From Alcaligenaceae bacterium (GTDB lineage: Bacteria > Pseudomonadota > Gammaproteobacteria > Burkholderiales > Burkholderiaceae_B), in the NCBI GenBank assembly GCA_030538235.1, contig JAUNUJ010000005.1:162491-226490 (forward strand): 64,000 bases of DNA, given 5' to 3'. Shown piece by piece: positions 8,578 to 19,132 of the stretch; positions within the stretch are counted from its first letter, which is position 1, and each line of letters begins with the position of its first letter. Both the position numbers and the translations under genes were made by a program. The notes beneath the pieces are model-generated. The model had not been told where the DNA came from and made no database searches. It worked only from the letters and a program-made list of their open reading frames with translations.

Positions 8578-8984
8578 TAATCTTCAGATGGTTGCATCGG
8601 ATCAAAGCCCTGATTCACAGAAGGCACTAATTGAGATTGAGGTAGCAGTTTGACACGAACCGGTTTTTGACCCCAAATCGCTTCCAGATTGTAGTATTGA
8701 CGGATTGCCGGCTGCATACAATGCACCACAATATCGCCCAAATCTAAAACAACCCATTCGCCGGTGTCCTCGCCCTCAATTGAGAGTACATCCAGTTTTT
8801 TCTCGCGAGCCGCATCATAAACACTACGAGCCAAGGAGCGAGTTTGACGATTGGAGGTACCACTGGCAATGATCACGCGGTCAAATAAACCGGTCAACTC
8901 GGTGGTATTGAAAACCTTAATGTCTTGAGCCTTAGCGTCTTCTAGTGCATCAATCACTAAGCGTTGCATTTTGTTTAATTGCAT
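8577..8984 (-). CDS. rsfS: Ribosome silencing factor RsfS
   Basis: A 135-residue Iojap/RsfS protein that binds uL14 on the large ribosomal subunit and blocks subunit joining in stationary phase or starvation. Typical stretches are [35 protein letters not shown] and [31 protein letters not shown]. It sits between nadD and rlmH, the usual context, and is translationally coupled to rlmH. Confidence 0.96.
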   Translation of the reverse strand: MQLNKMQRLVIDALEDAKAQDIKVFNTTELTGLFDRVIIASGTSNRQTRSLARSVYDAAREKKLDVLSIEGEDTGEWVVLDLGDIVVHCMQPAIRQYYNLEAIWGQKPVRVKLLPQSQLVPSVNQGFDPMQPSED

Positions 8985-9028
8985 AGTTTAAATAATGTCC
9001 TTTGTCAGTCCTATAAAAGGTACTTGTT

Positions 9029-9625
9029 TTAATTCTTATAAAGATGATGCTCTTTAATATATCGTATCACCTCGGGGTGTACATAATCGCTGACGTCTTG
9101 ATTATTTGCTAAGCGTTCACGTACTTCGGTAGAAGAGATATCAATTTCATCAAAGTCGATCTGAATGATTTCTTTACCGGGTAGCTGTGCTGCTAGCATG
9201 ATTTCTGGGATCTCAGAGGGGTAATCCGGACGTTTAGCAACCACCAAGGTTAATTTTTGCATAATTTCTTGCCAACCGTTCCAGGTCGGAAAGTTTTGTA
9301 ATTGATCGGTGCCCATAAGCCAATAATAATCGACATCATCGTCTAATTGATTAACCGTATCAATAGTATAAGTGGGGCCATCGCGTTCAATTTCCATGGT
9401 GTTGAAAAGAATTTGCGGATGACCCTCGGCGGCGATTTTAAGCATCTCCAGTCGATGCTCAGCGCTCACCGATAAACTGTCTTTTTGCCAAGGTTGACCC
9501 GCCGGCAGTAGTTCGACGTGTTTTAAAGGCAGTTGTTCCAAAGCACTAAGTGCTAATTTAATATGCGCTTTGTGGATAGGATTAAAGCTGCCACCCAATA
9601 AACCTATCTTAGGGCGGGCAGTCAT
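9029..9625 (-). CDS. nadD: Nicotinate-nucleotide adenylyltransferase NadD
   Basis: A 198-residue enzyme that makes nicotinic acid adenine dinucleotide from NaMN and ATP in NAD synthesis. The nucleotidyltransferase motif GLLGGSFNPIHKAHIKLA (residues 8-25) contains the (H/T)xGH-like HKAH site, and ISSTEVRERL near the C-terminus is the second signature. The start overlaps the purD stop by four bases. In related Burkholderiales hemF commonly lies between purD and nadD; it is absent here. Confidence 0.96.
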   Translation of the reverse strand: MTARPKIGLLGGSFNPIHKAHIKLALSALEQLPLKHVELLPAGQPWQKDSLSVSAEHRLEMLKIAAEGHPQILFNTMEIERDGPTYTIDTVNQLDDDVDYYWLMGTDQLQNFPTWNGWQEIMQKLTLVVAKRPDYPSEIPEIMLAAQLPGKEIIQIDFDEIDISSTEVRERLANNQDVSDYVHPEVIRYIKEHHLYKN

Positions 9626-10896
9626 TTAATAGCTCGCCAGGCGATATCTTGACGGAATTGCATGCCGTCAAATTTGATACCGTCAATGGCGCTATAAGCC
9701 TTTTCACGTGCCTCTTCGATGCTTTCACCGACCGCGGTCACGCAAAGCACACGTCCCCCCGAGGTCAGGATTTCGCCATCCACTTGTTTGGTACCGGCAT
9801 GAAACACCATCACCTCATTGCTATCTTCGGGTAGGCCGCTAATAGCATCACCGACGCGAGGATCGGCCGGGTAATTATGAGAAGCTAAGACTACGCCAAT
9901 CGCACTGCGTGGATCCCAGTTCATTTGAACTTGATCCAGATTGCCCTGGGTAGCAGCTTCAAAGAGCTGCACAAAGTCATTGTTGATGCGCATCAGAATT
10001 GGTTGAGTTTCCGGATCACCCAAGCGGCAGTTAAACTCTAAGACCTTAATCGGACGCGTTTCGTCATCACCTTCGCCAATCATTACGCCGGCATATAAGA
10101 AGCCGGTGTATTCGATGCCGTCTGCCTGCATGCCCTCGATAGTCGGGATTACCGCTTCGCGTAGGATGCGCTCATGAATAATGTCATTGACAATAGGGGC
10201 CGGGGAGTAAGCGCCCATACCGCCGGTGTTTGGACCCTTATCGCCATCTAATTGACGCTTATGATCCTGGCTTGAGGCTAAGGGTAGGATGGTTTTGCCA
10301 TCGCACATCACGATAAAGCTTGCTTCCTCACCCTCCAAGAACTCCTCGATAACTACTAAGGCCCCGGCCTCACCAAATTGACCGCCTAACATATCGTCAA
10401 TTGCTTGGTGAGCCTCTTCTAAAGTCATGGCAACCACCACGCCCTTGCCGGCAGCTAGACCATCGGCCTTAATAACAATCGGTGCACCGTGTTGCTCTAC
10501 ATAGGCATGCGCCGGTTCAGCTTCAGTGAAACTGGCATAGGCCGCTGTTGGAATCTGATGACGTATCATAAAGGCTTTGGCAAAATCCTTGGAACTTTCT
10601 AATTGGGCGGCCGCTTGAGTCGGTCCGAAAATGGATAAGCCCTCGGCGCGGAAGACATCAACCACACCGGCCGCTAAAGGCGCTTCAGGACCGACCACAG
10701 TCAAAGCGACTTGATTGTCTTTGGCAAACTGTAGCAATTCTTCAGGTGTTTTAAGATCCACATTGCTAAGGCGCTCGGAGCGCGCTGTACCGCCATTGCC
10801 AGGGGCAACAAAGACCTTATCCGCAGTTGGGGATTTAGAAAAACACCACGCCATGGCATGCTCACGGCCGCCACCACCAATCACTAAAATATTCAT
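9622..10896 (-). CDS. purD: Phosphoribosylamine-glycine ligase PurD
   Basis: A 424-residue ATP-grasp enzyme making glycinamide ribonucleotide, the second step of purine synthesis. The N-terminal VIGGGGREHAMAW (residues 5-17), central IKADGLAAGKGVVVA and the HKRQLDGDKGPNTGGMGAYSPAP block are family hallmarks, and the C-terminal LEFNCRLGDPETQ holds metal ligands. It follows the yebC gene on the same strand and overlaps nadD, so the minus-strand genes from yebC to maf may be cotranscribed. The other pur genes in this window are elsewhere. Confidence 0.97.
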   Translation of the reverse strand: MNILVIGGGGREHAMAWCFSKSPTADKVFVAPGNGGTARSERLSNVDLKTPEELLQFAKDNQVALTVVGPEAPLAAGVVDVFRAEGLSIFGPTQAAAQLESSKDFAKAFMIRHQIPTAAYASFTEAEPAHAYVEQHGAPIVIKADGLAAGKGVVVAMTLEEAHQAIDDMLGGQFGEAGALVVIEEFLEGEEASFIVMCDGKTILPLASSQDHKRQLDGDKGPNTGGMGAYSPAPIVNDIIHERILREAVIPTIEGMQADGIEYTGFLYAGVMIGEGDDETRPIKVLEFNCRLGDPETQPILMRINNDFVQLFEAATQGNLDQVQMNWDPRSAIGVVLASHNYPADPRVGDAISGLPEDSNEVMVFHAGTKQVDGEILTSGGRVLCVTAVGESIEEAREKAYSAIDGIKFDGMQFRQDIAWRAIK

Positions 10897-10938
10897 AAGG
10901 ATTTTGTTAAAACTCTTTTAAGATTAAATTATTAATTA

Positions 10939-11676
10939 TTAAACTGCTTCTTCTTCGTTGAAAACAGCATTGGTATAGACTTTTTGCACGTCGTCCAAGT
11001 CTTCTAGCATATCGATGATTTTCTGCATGGTTGCACCGTCTTCATCGCTTAGTTCAATTTCATTTTGAGGTCGCATAATAATTTCCGCGAGCTCAGGTTC
11101 AAGACCGGCTGCCTTGAAGGCATCGCGGACTTGAGCGAAATTGGTTGGCGCTGAAATCACTTCGGTTAAACCGTCTTCGTCGGTTTCGATATCCTCAACG
11201 CCGGCTTCTAGAGCAACTTCCATAATTTGTTCTTCATCAACATCGGGGCCGAAAAGAAACTGACCTACATGATCAAACATAAAGGTCACGGAGCCATCGG
11301 TGCCGAGATTGCCGCCATTTTTAGTTAACGCGTGACGAACATCGGATACGGTACGCTGACGATTGTCAGTCATACAATCAACAATAACGGCTGCACCTGC
11401 TACGCCATACCCCTCGTAGCGCGCAAATTCGTAGTCATCGCCATCGGCTGCGCCGGCGCCACGTTGAATTGCGCGGTTAATATTGTCTTTGGGCATATTG
11501 CTTGCGTTGGCCTTGTCCATGGCTAAACGCAAGGGTGGATTGACTTCGGGGTCTGAGCCGCCTGCACGTGCAGCGACTGTGATCTCACGAATGATTTTGG
11601 TCCAAATTTTGCCTCGTTTGGCGTCCTGGCGACCTTTGCGGTGCTGGATATTCGCCCATTTACTATGACCTGCCAT
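10939..11676 (-). CDS. YebC/TACO1-family translation factor or regulator
   Basis: A 245-residue protein starting [27 protein letters not shown], the invariant YebC/PmpR N-terminus. Members act as DNA-binding regulators in some bacteria and, more recently, as factors relieving ribosome stalling. Family landmarks include [31 protein letters not shown] and the acidic C-terminal half. It is the first gene of the minus-strand run, 42 bases before purD, and diverges from the HerA-like gene. Confidence 0.93.
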   Translation of the reverse strand: MAGHSKWANIQHRKGRQDAKRGKIWTKIIREITVAARAGGSDPEVNPPLRLAMDKANASNMPKDNINRAIQRGAGAADGDDYEFARYEGYGVAGAAVIVDCMTDNRQRTVSDVRHALTKNGGNLGTDGSVTFMFDHVGQFLFGPDVDEEQIMEVALEAGVEDIETDEDGLTEVISAPTNFAQVRDAFKAAGLEPELAEIIMRPQNEIELSDEDGATMQKIIDMLEDLDDVQKVYTNAVFNEEEAV

Positions 11677-11825
11677 AATGTTCTATTAATAAAAAAAGGT
11701 TAAACTGATGGGATATATTATTAGTATTAATTTTGAAGTATTTTTATTGTGCTTAGATTTTACCTTGAATAGCGCAATATTTTATAGAATAGCCTAGATT
11801 ATAGCCTTTTTAAGAGGATCTCTTT

Positions 11826-13319
11826 ATGCTTGAGCCGATTGCTTTTGGACGTAACCCTGAATCTGACGTTGTTTTACAGCCTAAATTAGCCAACCGTCAC
11901 GGTTGTATTACGGGAGCTACCGGTACGGGTAAAACCGTTACTTTGCAATTGATGGCAGAGGCTTTCTCGAAAATCGGTACGCCGGTTTTTCTAGCTGACG
12001 TAAAGGGCGATTTATCTGGTATTTCTCAATCCTCCGCGATGAGCGATGGTTTGCAGAAACGCTTAGATAAACTAGGTTTACCGGCGCCTCAGTTTGGTGC
12101 TTGTCCTACTGTGTTTTGGGATGTCTTCGGTGAAAAAGGGCATCCGGTGCGCGCTACCATCAGCGATATGGGCCCGCTCTTACTGGCGCGAGTGATGGGC
12201 TTAAACGAAACCCAGACCGGTATTTTAAATATTTGTTTTAAATTGGCTGATGATGAAGGCTTGCTGCTGCTGGATCTTAAGGATTTGCGTTCTATGCTGC
12301 AGTTTGTCTCGGACAATGCGCGTGAACTTCGAGCGACCTACGGCAATATAGCGCCCGCCTCGGTCGGGGCGATTCAGCGCGCTTTATTAGAGCTTGAGGT
12401 ACAGGGAGCTGATCAGTTTTTTGGCGAACCCATGCTGGATGTTTTTGACTTGATGCGTACTAATGCTCAGGGCCAAGGCATGGTAAATATTCTAGCTGCC
12501 GACAAGTTAATGCAGTCGCCCCGTCTCTATGGCGTTTTCTTATTATGGCTATTGGCTGAGTTATTTGATCATTTACCGGAAGTAGGGGATTTGGAGCAGC
12601 CAAAGCTCGTTTTCTTTTTTGATGAGGCCCATGTTTTGTTTGATAGCGCTCCAAAGGCCTTATTGGATCGTATTGAGTTAGTCGTGCGTTTAATTCGCTC
12701 CAAAGGCGTTGGGGTCTACTTTATTACGCAAAATCCATTGGATATTCCTGAGACGGTGCTGGGTCAATTAGGTAATCGTGTGCAACATGCGTTACGTGCA
12801 TACACACCACGTGACCAACGTGCGGTTAAAACAGCAGCTGATACCATGCGACCGAATCCACCGCTTGATATTCAACAGTCAATTACCGAGTTGGGTGTGG
12901 GTGAGGCCTTAGTGTCATTTTTAGACCCCAAAGGGATTCCTACACCGACCGAAAGGGTGTGGATGTTTGCGCCGGGTAGTCGCATTGGTTTAGCGACTGA
13001 TGAAGAAATTGCGCGCGTTCGTGCGAGTTCACCTTTTACTAATAAATACGATCAATCCTTTGATCGAGAATCAGCCTATGAAGTCCTCAATCGTCGTGCT
13101 GATGAGGCTGCTCAAGAGTCAGTAGCAGCTGAGAAACAGGCCCAAGGCGGTAGTGGTATTAGCGGTATGCTCAGAGATGCTTTACTTGGTTCAACCGGCC
13201 CTCGTGGTGGTCGTCGCGAAGGTTTAGTGGAGCAGGTAGCCAAAAACGAGGCTCGTCGAATTACCAGAAATCTAATTCGTGGGGTCTTGGGTTCGCTAAT
13301 AGGTGGCAAGCGTCGCTAG
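11826..13319 (+). CDS. yjgR: HerA/YjgR-type ATPase (DUF853 family)
   Basis: A 497-residue predicted P-loop ATPase of the YjgR family, related to HerA/FtsK-type motors; the cellular role is not established. Walker A GATGTGKT lies at residues 30-37 and Walker B LVFFFDEAH near 262-270, followed by IRSKGVGVYFITQNPLDIP. The C-terminus is rich in Gly and Arg (GPRGGRREG, then a hydrophobic LIRGVLGSLIGG end), which might contact membrane or nucleic acid. It stands alone between the yebC gene and a strong terminator. Confidence 0.88.
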   Translation: MLEPIAFGRNPESDVVLQPKLANRHGCITGATGTGKTVTLQLMAEAFSKIGTPVFLADVKGDLSGISQSSAMSDGLQKRLDKLGLPAPQFGACPTVFWDVFGEKGHPVRATISDMGPLLLARVMGLNETQTGILNICFKLADDEGLLLLDLKDLRSMLQFVSDNARELRATYGNIAPASVGAIQRALLELEVQGADQFFGEPMLDVFDLMRTNAQGQGMVNILAADKLMQSPRLYGVFLLWLLAELFDHLPEVGDLEQPKLVFFFDEAHVLFDSAPKALLDRIELVVRLIRSKGVGVYFITQNPLDIPETVLGQLGNRVQHALRAYTPRDQRAVKTAADTMRPNPPLDIQQSITELGVGEALVSFLDPKGIPTPTERVWMFAPGSRIGLATDEEIARVRASSPFTNKYDQSFDRESAYEVLNRRADEAAQESVAAEKQAQGGSGISGMLRDALLGSTGPRGGRREGLVEQVAKNEARRITRNLIRGVLGSLIGGKRR

Positions 13320-13351
13320 CGCTTAGTTTTTAATCAACCCACATAAATCAC

Positions 13352-13382
13352 AAAGAGGATGGTAGGGACTACCATCCTCTTT
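13352..13382. terminator. Bidirectional Rho-independent terminator
   Basis: AAAGAGGATGGTAG (13352-13365) and its reverse complement (13369-13382) form a perfect 14-base stem with a 3-base loop between the convergent HerA-like and MarR genes. Confidence 0.85.
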
Positions 13383-13404
13383 ATGATCAATCGCGGTTTT
13401 TGAC

Positions 13405-13905
13405 TTATTTCTGTGCGACTTCTTGAGGGAATATGAGGGCATAAGCCTCAGGTAAATTATGTTGAACCAGTTTCTGATTGAGTTTAGTGTACAGCTCAAA
13501 TTCTTCTTTGCTTAAGCAAGCAAAAAATTGGTTGAGGATTTGTTCAATGGCCTTAAGAATTTCAGTTCGCAAATGCAGGCTTTTCTCAGTTAAGGCGAGT
13601 TCAACAACGCGTTTATCTTTTTCGGAGCGTTGTCGTGTGATTAAGCCCTTGGCTTCTAACCGATTAAGCGTGCGTGTCATCGCACCGGTATCAACACCGA
13701 TAGTATCTGCTAATTCAGCGGCCGTATTGACATGGCCGGTATCCAATAACACAATAGGACGCCACTGAGCACCGGTGAGGCCTAGAGGTAGTAAGCCCTC
13801 GTCAAGCTGCTCATTGATGGTCTTGTGGACTAAACGCAGTATATTACCAATGTTTTGATCGGTAGTCGCTGTTGAATTAAGTGATAATTTAATATGTTTC
13901 ATCAT
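13405..13905 (-). CDS. MarR-family transcriptional regulator
   Basis: A 166-residue winged-helix regulator. The recognition region reads NTAAELADTIGVDTGAMTRTLNRLEAKGLITRQRSEKDKRVVELALTEK, the MarR DNA-binding helices plus the wing. A second Met follows the first, so the start may be 13902. It diverges from the quinone oxidoreductase gene across 211 bases. That gap holds two weak inverted repeats (13954-13974, TTAATA/TATTAA; 14072-14092, CTTGA/TCAAG) that could be operators. Control of the neighbouring oxidoreductase is a reasonable inference but is not shown. Confidence 0.88.
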   Translation of the reverse strand: MMKHIKLSLNSTATTDQNIGNILRLVHKTINEQLDEGLLPLGLTGAQWRPIVLLDTGHVNTAAELADTIGVDTGAMTRTLNRLEAKGLITRQRSEKDKRVVELALTEKSLHLRTEILKAIEQILNQFFACLSKEEFELYTKLNQKLVQHNLPEAYALIFPQEVAQK

Positions 13906-14116
13906 CTTTTTGGGCTTAATGATAGCAAGCGGTTGAAGCCGAGCATGCTACTATTAATATAATTTTTTTATTAACATCAGTTTACATCTAATGCGCTTGA
14001 TAAGACAGTAATAGATAGCCTCAGTAGGATTAATCGTTACCATAAATCAGAAACATGTTAAAAATTACTATCTTGAACACCCCCTCATCAAGGTACTAGC
14101 TTAAGGAGAGTTTTTT

Positions 14117-15103
14117 ATGAGTATACAAACAAAGAGAATTGAGATTAAGACCCACGGTGAACCGGCTGTGATGGAGTGGGTCGATACGGTGGTTGAGGCA
14201 CCGGCGGCGCACGAGGTACAAATTGAACATAAAGCAGTTGGTCTTAACTTTATCGATATTTATTTTCGCACCGGCCTTTATGATAATCCCTTACCTCATG
14301 GTTTAGGCTTTGAAGCAAGTGGTGTGGTGACTGCAGTCGGCAGTGAGGTTACGCATCTACAGGTAGGTGATCGTGTGGCTTATGGCCAGAGTCCGATCGG
14401 TGCTTACGCCCTAGTACGTAATATGCCTGCCTTCCAAGTAGTTAAGTTGCCGGAGCAAATCTCTTTTGAAGAGGGTGCTGCTATCATGCTTAAGGGCCTC
14501 ACCGCATGGTATTTGTTGCGCCAAACTTACCGAGTGCAATCGGGTGAGACGATTTTATTGCACGCAGCCGCCGGTGGGGTCGGTTTGATTGCGACCCAAT
14601 GGGCCAAAGCGTTGGGGGTTAAAGTGATTGGTACAGCGTCGAGTGCTGAGAAAATTGCTTTAGCTAAAGAGCATGGTGCTTGGGAGATGATCAATTATCG
14701 TGAAGAAGATGTGGTGGCACGAGTACTTGAGTTGACCAAGGGCGAAAAATTACCGGTGGTTTATGATGGTGTGGGTAAAGACACTTTTGAGACCTCACTT
14801 AATTGCTTAAAGCCACGCGGTTTATTAGTCAGTTATGGTAATGCTTCAGGTGCGGTTACTGGGGTCAATTTAGGCATTCTCGCAACCAAGGGCTCGCTGT
14901 ATGTAACTCGTCCTTCAGTGGCTGCCTATGTCAGTACCCGTGAAGCCATGCAAGAGGCCGCTGATGAGCTCTTTGAGCAAGTAGTGTCGGGCAATATCAA
15001 GGTTCGTATTGATCAGAAAGTCCCGCTGATTGATGTGGCCCAAGCTCATGAAGCGCTGGGTGCCGGTCGTACCACCGGTTCAACAATCTTGACCATCGAT
15101 TAA
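14117..15103 (+). CDS. qor: NADPH:quinone oxidoreductase, zeta-crystallin type
   Basis: A 328-residue zinc-independent MDR-family enzyme, likely reducing quinones one electron at a time with NADPH. The QOR signature is in GETILLHAAAGGVGLIATQWAKALGVKVIGTASSAEK, with the nucleotide-binding AAGGVG at about residues 152-157, and VGLNFIDIYFRTGLY replaces the zinc-binding catalytic region. Ribosome binding site AAGGAG is well placed. It is divergent from a MarR regulator, suggesting induction by quinones or phenolics. Confidence 0.88.
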   Translation: MSIQTKRIEIKTHGEPAVMEWVDTVVEAPAAHEVQIEHKAVGLNFIDIYFRTGLYDNPLPHGLGFEASGVVTAVGSEVTHLQVGDRVAYGQSPIGAYALVRNMPAFQVVKLPEQISFEEGAAIMLKGLTAWYLLRQTYRVQSGETILLHAAAGGVGLIATQWAKALGVKVIGTASSAEKIALAKEHGAWEMINYREEDVVARVLELTKGEKLPVVYDGVGKDTFETSLNCLKPRGLLVSYGNASGAVTGVNLGILATKGSLYVTRPSVAAYVSTREAMQEAADELFEQVVSGNIKVRIDQKVPLIDVAQAHEALGAGRTTGSTILTID

Positions 15104-15128
15104 TTTCAAAATCTTTAACCCTAAACTA

Positions 15129-15163
15129 AAAAAGCAGCTTTAAATATAATTAAGCTGCTTTTT
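15129..15163. terminator. Rho-independent terminator
   Basis: AAAAAGCAGCTT (15129-15140) pairs with AAGCTGCTTTTT (15152-15163). The stem carries its own A and T tracts, so it can serve both the quinone oxidoreductase and the convergent fbp. Confidence 0.85.
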
Positions 15164-15201
15164 ATGATCTATTAAGCCTAAAAATTTAGTTTATTAACTT
15201 C

Positions 15202-16209
15202 TTAGGCTTGCTTGTCCAGGTGGTATTTCATCACCTGTTCAACTTCATTTTTAGAGCCTAAGCAAACACTGACCCGTTGATGTAGTTCTGCCGGTTGAAT
15301 ATCCAAAATCCGTTGCTGGCAGTCGGTCGATGCACCACCGGCTTGTTCAACTAAAAAGCTCATCGGATTGGCTTCGTACATAAGGCGTAATTTGCCGGCT
15401 TTATTTGGTTCACGCGCATCCCAAGGATACATAAAGACACCACCGCGCATCAAGATGCGATGAACGTCAGCGACCATTGAGGCGATCCAACGCATATTGA
15501 AGTTTTTTTCGCGAGGTCCGCTGGTGCCGGCTAGACAGTCGTCAATGTAGTCACGTACCGGACTCGCCCAATGCCTGTAGTTTGACATATTAATGGCAAA
15601 CTCTTGGGTGTCTTCCGGGATAGTGATTTGCTCATGAGTCAGGTACCACTCGTTGTCTTCTCTATCAAAAGTAAAGCCAACAACGCCTTGACCTACAGTC
15701 AGAATCAGGATGCTTTGCGGGCCATAAATGGCATAACCGGCAGCCACTTGTTTGTGACCTGCTTGTAAAAAATCCTTTTCGATGAGTTCGGCTGCGTTAT
15801 TTGGCGAATTTAAAATCGAGAAAATCGTCCCGATAGAGGCATTAATATCAATATTTGATGAGCCGTCAAGCGGGTCAAAAAGTAATAAGTAGTTGCCTGT
15901 TTGGGGAGCATCTTTAAGACTGTAAAACTCATCCATTTCCTCAGAAGCCATGCCTGCTAAAAAGCCGCTACGCTCATTTTCTTCCAATAAAATATCATTG
16001 GCAATCACGTCCAGCTTTTTTTGAACTTCACCCTGTACGTTTTCCGATCCTAAGGTTCCCAAAACCCCGGCAAGGGCACCTTTAGCCACTTTGTTGCTAA
16101 TGGTTTTACAAGAGTCTGCGACAGACAGCAGGAGTCCCGCTAGTTCTTGATTGATATGATTTTGACTCTGTAATAAAGCCAAATAATCAGAAAAAGTTTT
16201 ATTTGACAT
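15202..16209 (-). CDS. fbp: Fructose-1,6-bisphosphatase, class 1
   Basis: The gluconeogenic enzyme that removes the 1-phosphate of fructose 1,6-bisphosphate. Metal- and substrate-binding [10 protein letters not shown] is present, along with [29 protein letters not shown] and [16 protein letters not shown] start at ATG 16209 (MSNKTF), which has AGGAA 7 bases upstream; an upstream in-frame ATG at 16233 would add eight residues and has no good site. The product is 335 residues. It follows pepN by about 40 bases on the same strand, a pairing common in Burkholderiales. Confidence 0.96.
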   Translation of the reverse strand: MSNKTFSDYLALLQSQNHINQELAGLLLSVADSCKTISNKVAKGALAGVLGTLGSENVQGEVQKKLDVIANDILLEENERSGFLAGMASEEMDEFYSLKDAPQTGNYLLLFDPLDGSSNIDINASIGTIFSILNSPNNAAELIEKDFLQAGHKQVAAGYAIYGPQSILILTVGQGVVGFTFDREDNEWYLTHEQITIPEDTQEFAINMSNYRHWASPVRDYIDDCLAGTSGPREKNFNMRWIASMVADVHRILMRGGVFMYPWDAREPNKAGKLRLMYEANPMSFLVEQAGGASTDCQQRILDIQPAELHQRVSVCLGSKNEVEQVMKYHLDKQA

Positions 16210-16248
16210 GGTTTTTCCTAAATAAAATTCCAATAAAATGTTTAATCT

Positions 16249-18969
16249 TTAGCGCGCGATACTTAAGGTCTTGCTCACAACCTCACGTAAATTCTTAGAA
16301 ATGTCCGGTTGGACAATAATTTTTTCTAAAGCCTCTTTCATCAATGATTGATAAGGCTCCGCATAATGCGTCCAATTGTCCATGACGCGGGCTAAGCGCG
16401 CAGCAATCTCGGGATTGAATTCATCGATTTGCAACACCTGGTCAGCCCAGAATAGATAGGACTTACCGTCCGGACGGTGGAAGCCTCGGATATTATTCAA
16501 GCAAAACTGGAAAATTAGCGCACGAGCACGGTTAGGATTAGTGAGATTAAAAGCCGGATGCGCCATTAGTCCTTTAATATCTTTTAGTTCGCTTTGACGT
16601 GAAGAGGCTTGAAGCGCAAACCATTTGTCGACGACCAGCGCATTGTGTTGGTAGGACTCATAAAATTTATTTAATGGCAAGCAATCGCAACTAGTATCGC
16701 TGTAATTAACAAGGGCAGCAAGAGAGGCCAAGCGATCGGTCATGTTGTCTGCCGAGTCAAACTGTGCTTCGGCGGCTTTGATTGCCTGAGCATCCTGAAT
16801 CGCAACGAGTTGTGTTAAGGCTAAGTTTTTAAGACTACGGCGGCCGGCCTCAATGGCATTCATCTTATAAGGCGCATCGATATTCAGCTCAACATAGCTG
16901 CTCCACCATTGATCTTTAAGCTGATAAGCCAAGGCCTGTTTTAAAAAATCATAGCTTTGCGCCAAACGCTGAGGATCCACGGCTTCGATTTGTTCCAACA
17001 TGATTTTGATGCTGGGTAAGGTCAATAAGACTGTACGATAGGCTGCATCTAGGGCCGGATCAAGCAGATTACGACGCCATAGCTCAATTAACTGTGGATC
17101 AACAGGTAGTGTTTTATAGTCATAGTCGCTCAGATTATCTAGTTCATATAAGCGTTTAATTTCGTCGCCTGCTATGATTTGCACCGCATCCCAACGATTA
17201 AAATGATCGCTGTCATGAGCAGCTAGCAGCATCAGTTCATCCTGTTCGTAATCGTAGTCAATGATCACCGGCGCTGAAAAATTGCGCAGTAAAGAGAGGA
17301 TGGGCTCACGATCGACTCGTTCAAATACAAGCTCTTGTGATTCTTCAGTTAAATGCAGCAACACCTCATCATAGTGACCGCCATTAAATTCGAATGCCAT
17401 TGCCTTGCCCTCTTTATCTAGTAGGGCGACCGCAATAGGTATGTGGAATGGCTGTTTTTCATAATCGGCTGCCAGTGTTTCTACACCCACTTTAGGGCAT
17501 GATTGTTGCATACGTAGTGTCAAGGTTTTGGCGTCTGCATCGTACTGGGATTGTATCGAGACCTTAGGTGTGCCGGCTTGTTGGTACCAACGTCTAAAAA
17601 TACTTAAATCGGCTTCAGTATCAGTTTGTTGATAAGCCCACTCCATCGCATTGACAAAGTCATCGCAGGTGACGGCTTGACCATCGTGACGACGAAAATA
17701 CTCCCTAATGCCTTGTTGGAAACCCTCCTCACCGAGAATCGTATGCAGCATGCGAATAACTTCAGCGCCTTTTTCATAAATAGTATGGGTGTAGAAATTA
17801 CTGATTTCTTCATAACTGTTTGGACGAATAGGGTGTGACATGGGACTGGCGTCTTCGGGGAACTGGTGCGTTTTGAGAACCGTGACATCATCAATACGCT
17901 TAACCGCGCGGGCGGTTTTAGCTGCTTCTTCAGTTAAGCCGATGCTCATCATATCTGCCGAGAATTCTTGGTCTCTAAAAACCGTCAAGCCCTCTTTTAG
18001 GCTTAATTGGAACCAGTCACGACAGGTCACTCGGTTGCCGGTCCAGTTGTGGAAGTACTCATGACCAATCACAGACTCAATGCCGGCATAATTAGCATCG
18101 GTTGCAGTTTGCGGCTCGGCTAAGACATAGGCTGTATTAAAAATATTTAAGCCTTTATTCTCCATGGCACCCATATTGAAATCACCAACCGCCACAATCA
18201 TAAAGCGTTCTAAGTCCAGACTTAAATTAAAGCGCGTCTCATCCCAACGGATCGAGCGCTCCAGACAGTCGAGTGCCCATTCGGTCTGGCGATAGGTGCC
18301 CTGGTCACTGTAAATCTGTAATAGGACATCGCGACCATCAGCGATGGTGATTGTTTTTTCTCGTAGATCAAAATCACCGGCAACCAAGGCAAATAAATAG
18401 GCCGGTTTTCTAAAGGGATCGTGCCAGATCGCCTGATGATAACCATCAGATAAATCCTCTTGGCTCAGCAAATTGCCATTAGATAGTAAAATAGGATAAG
18501 CGTCTTTGGGGGCTCGTAAAGTAACCTCGAATTCACTCATCACATCCGGCCTATCAGGGTAAAAGGTTATCCGTCTAAAACCTTCGGCCTCACATTGCGT
18601 ATAAAAATAATCCCCGGAACGATACAGTCCCATCAGGGTTTTGTTGCTATCGGGTTGGTTGCTGCAGCTGATGGCGAGTTCAAAGTCACCGCTGCAATTG
18701 AAAATTGTTAAACCGGCCTCATCTAGGTGGTAGTCATTTTCTCCAAGCAGCGCACCGTTGCGAGAGACCTCGATAAGTTCAAGTTCTTCACCGTGCAAAA
18801 ACATATGCTGAGGTGTGTCGCTTTTGCTTTTTACCTGCAACACACTGTTAACTTGTGTTTTTTCAGCTTCTAAATTGAACTCTAAGCTGACTTTAGTAAT
18901 CTCAAAGGGATAGCTTTGATAATCTTGGCGGAAAATGGTGGCGGATTGTTTTTCGGTCATAACATTCAT
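16249..18969 (-). CDS. pepN: Aminopeptidase N (M1 family zinc peptidase)
   Basis: A 906-residue cytosolic peptidase releasing N-terminal residues. The substrate-recognition GAMEN motif is at residues 267-271 and the zinc site HEYFH at 303-307, with the third ligand Glu in the following LKEGLTVFRDQEFSAD. The C-terminal helical region matches gammaproteobacterial-type PepN in length. A second Met at residue 4 is an alternative start. It is the first gene of the pepN-fbp unit and diverges from the DUF4136 lipoprotein gene. Confidence 0.96.
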   Translation of the reverse strand: MNVMTEKQSATIFRQDYQSYPFEITKVSLEFNLEAEKTQVNSVLQVKSKSDTPQHMFLHGEELELIEVSRNGALLGENDYHLDEAGLTIFNCSGDFELAISCSNQPDSNKTLMGLYRSGDYFYTQCEAEGFRRITFYPDRPDVMSEFEVTLRAPKDAYPILLSNGNLLSQEDLSDGYHQAIWHDPFRKPAYLFALVAGDFDLREKTITIADGRDVLLQIYSDQGTYRQTEWALDCLERSIRWDETRFNLSLDLERFMIVAVGDFNMGAMENKGLNIFNTAYVLAEPQTATDANYAGIESVIGHEYFHNWTGNRVTCRDWFQLSLKEGLTVFRDQEFSADMMSIGLTEEAAKTARAVKRIDDVTVLKTHQFPEDASPMSHPIRPNSYEEISNFYTHTIYEKGAEVIRMLHTILGEEGFQQGIREYFRRHDGQAVTCDDFVNAMEWAYQQTDTEADLSIFRRWYQQAGTPKVSIQSQYDADAKTLTLRMQQSCPKVGVETLAADYEKQPFHIPIAVALLDKEGKAMAFEFNGGHYDEVLLHLTEESQELVFERVDREPILSLLRNFSAPVIIDYDYEQDELMLLAAHDSDHFNRWDAVQIIAGDEIKRLYELDNLSDYDYKTLPVDPQLIELWRRNLLDPALDAAYRTVLLTLPSIKIMLEQIEAVDPQRLAQSYDFLKQALAYQLKDQWWSSYVELNIDAPYKMNAIEAGRRSLKNLALTQLVAIQDAQAIKAAEAQFDSADNMTDRLASLAALVNYSDTSCDCLPLNKFYESYQHNALVVDKWFALQASSRQSELKDIKGLMAHPAFNLTNPNRARALIFQFCLNNIRGFHRPDGKSYLFWADQVLQIDEFNPEIAARLARVMDNWTHYAEPYQSLMKEALEKIIVQPDISKNLREVVSKTLSIAR

Positions 18970-19132
18970 CTATAAGTTGTTAAGCGCTTTGTAATGATTT
19001 GGCTATTATAAGTTAATCGTACAAGGTACTAAATAGCATAGAAAGTTTATCAGGGTAAATTTCATAAAGAAATTATTAAGACAGTAAATCTTATACAATT
19101 GATTAGGCTTTCTTACTTCGTAGGATAGAGCG

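Noticed and set aside
16706-18064. Several opposite-strand open frames inside pepN
   Set aside because: They lack ribosome binding sites and recognisable domains, and pepN is clearly the coding frame.
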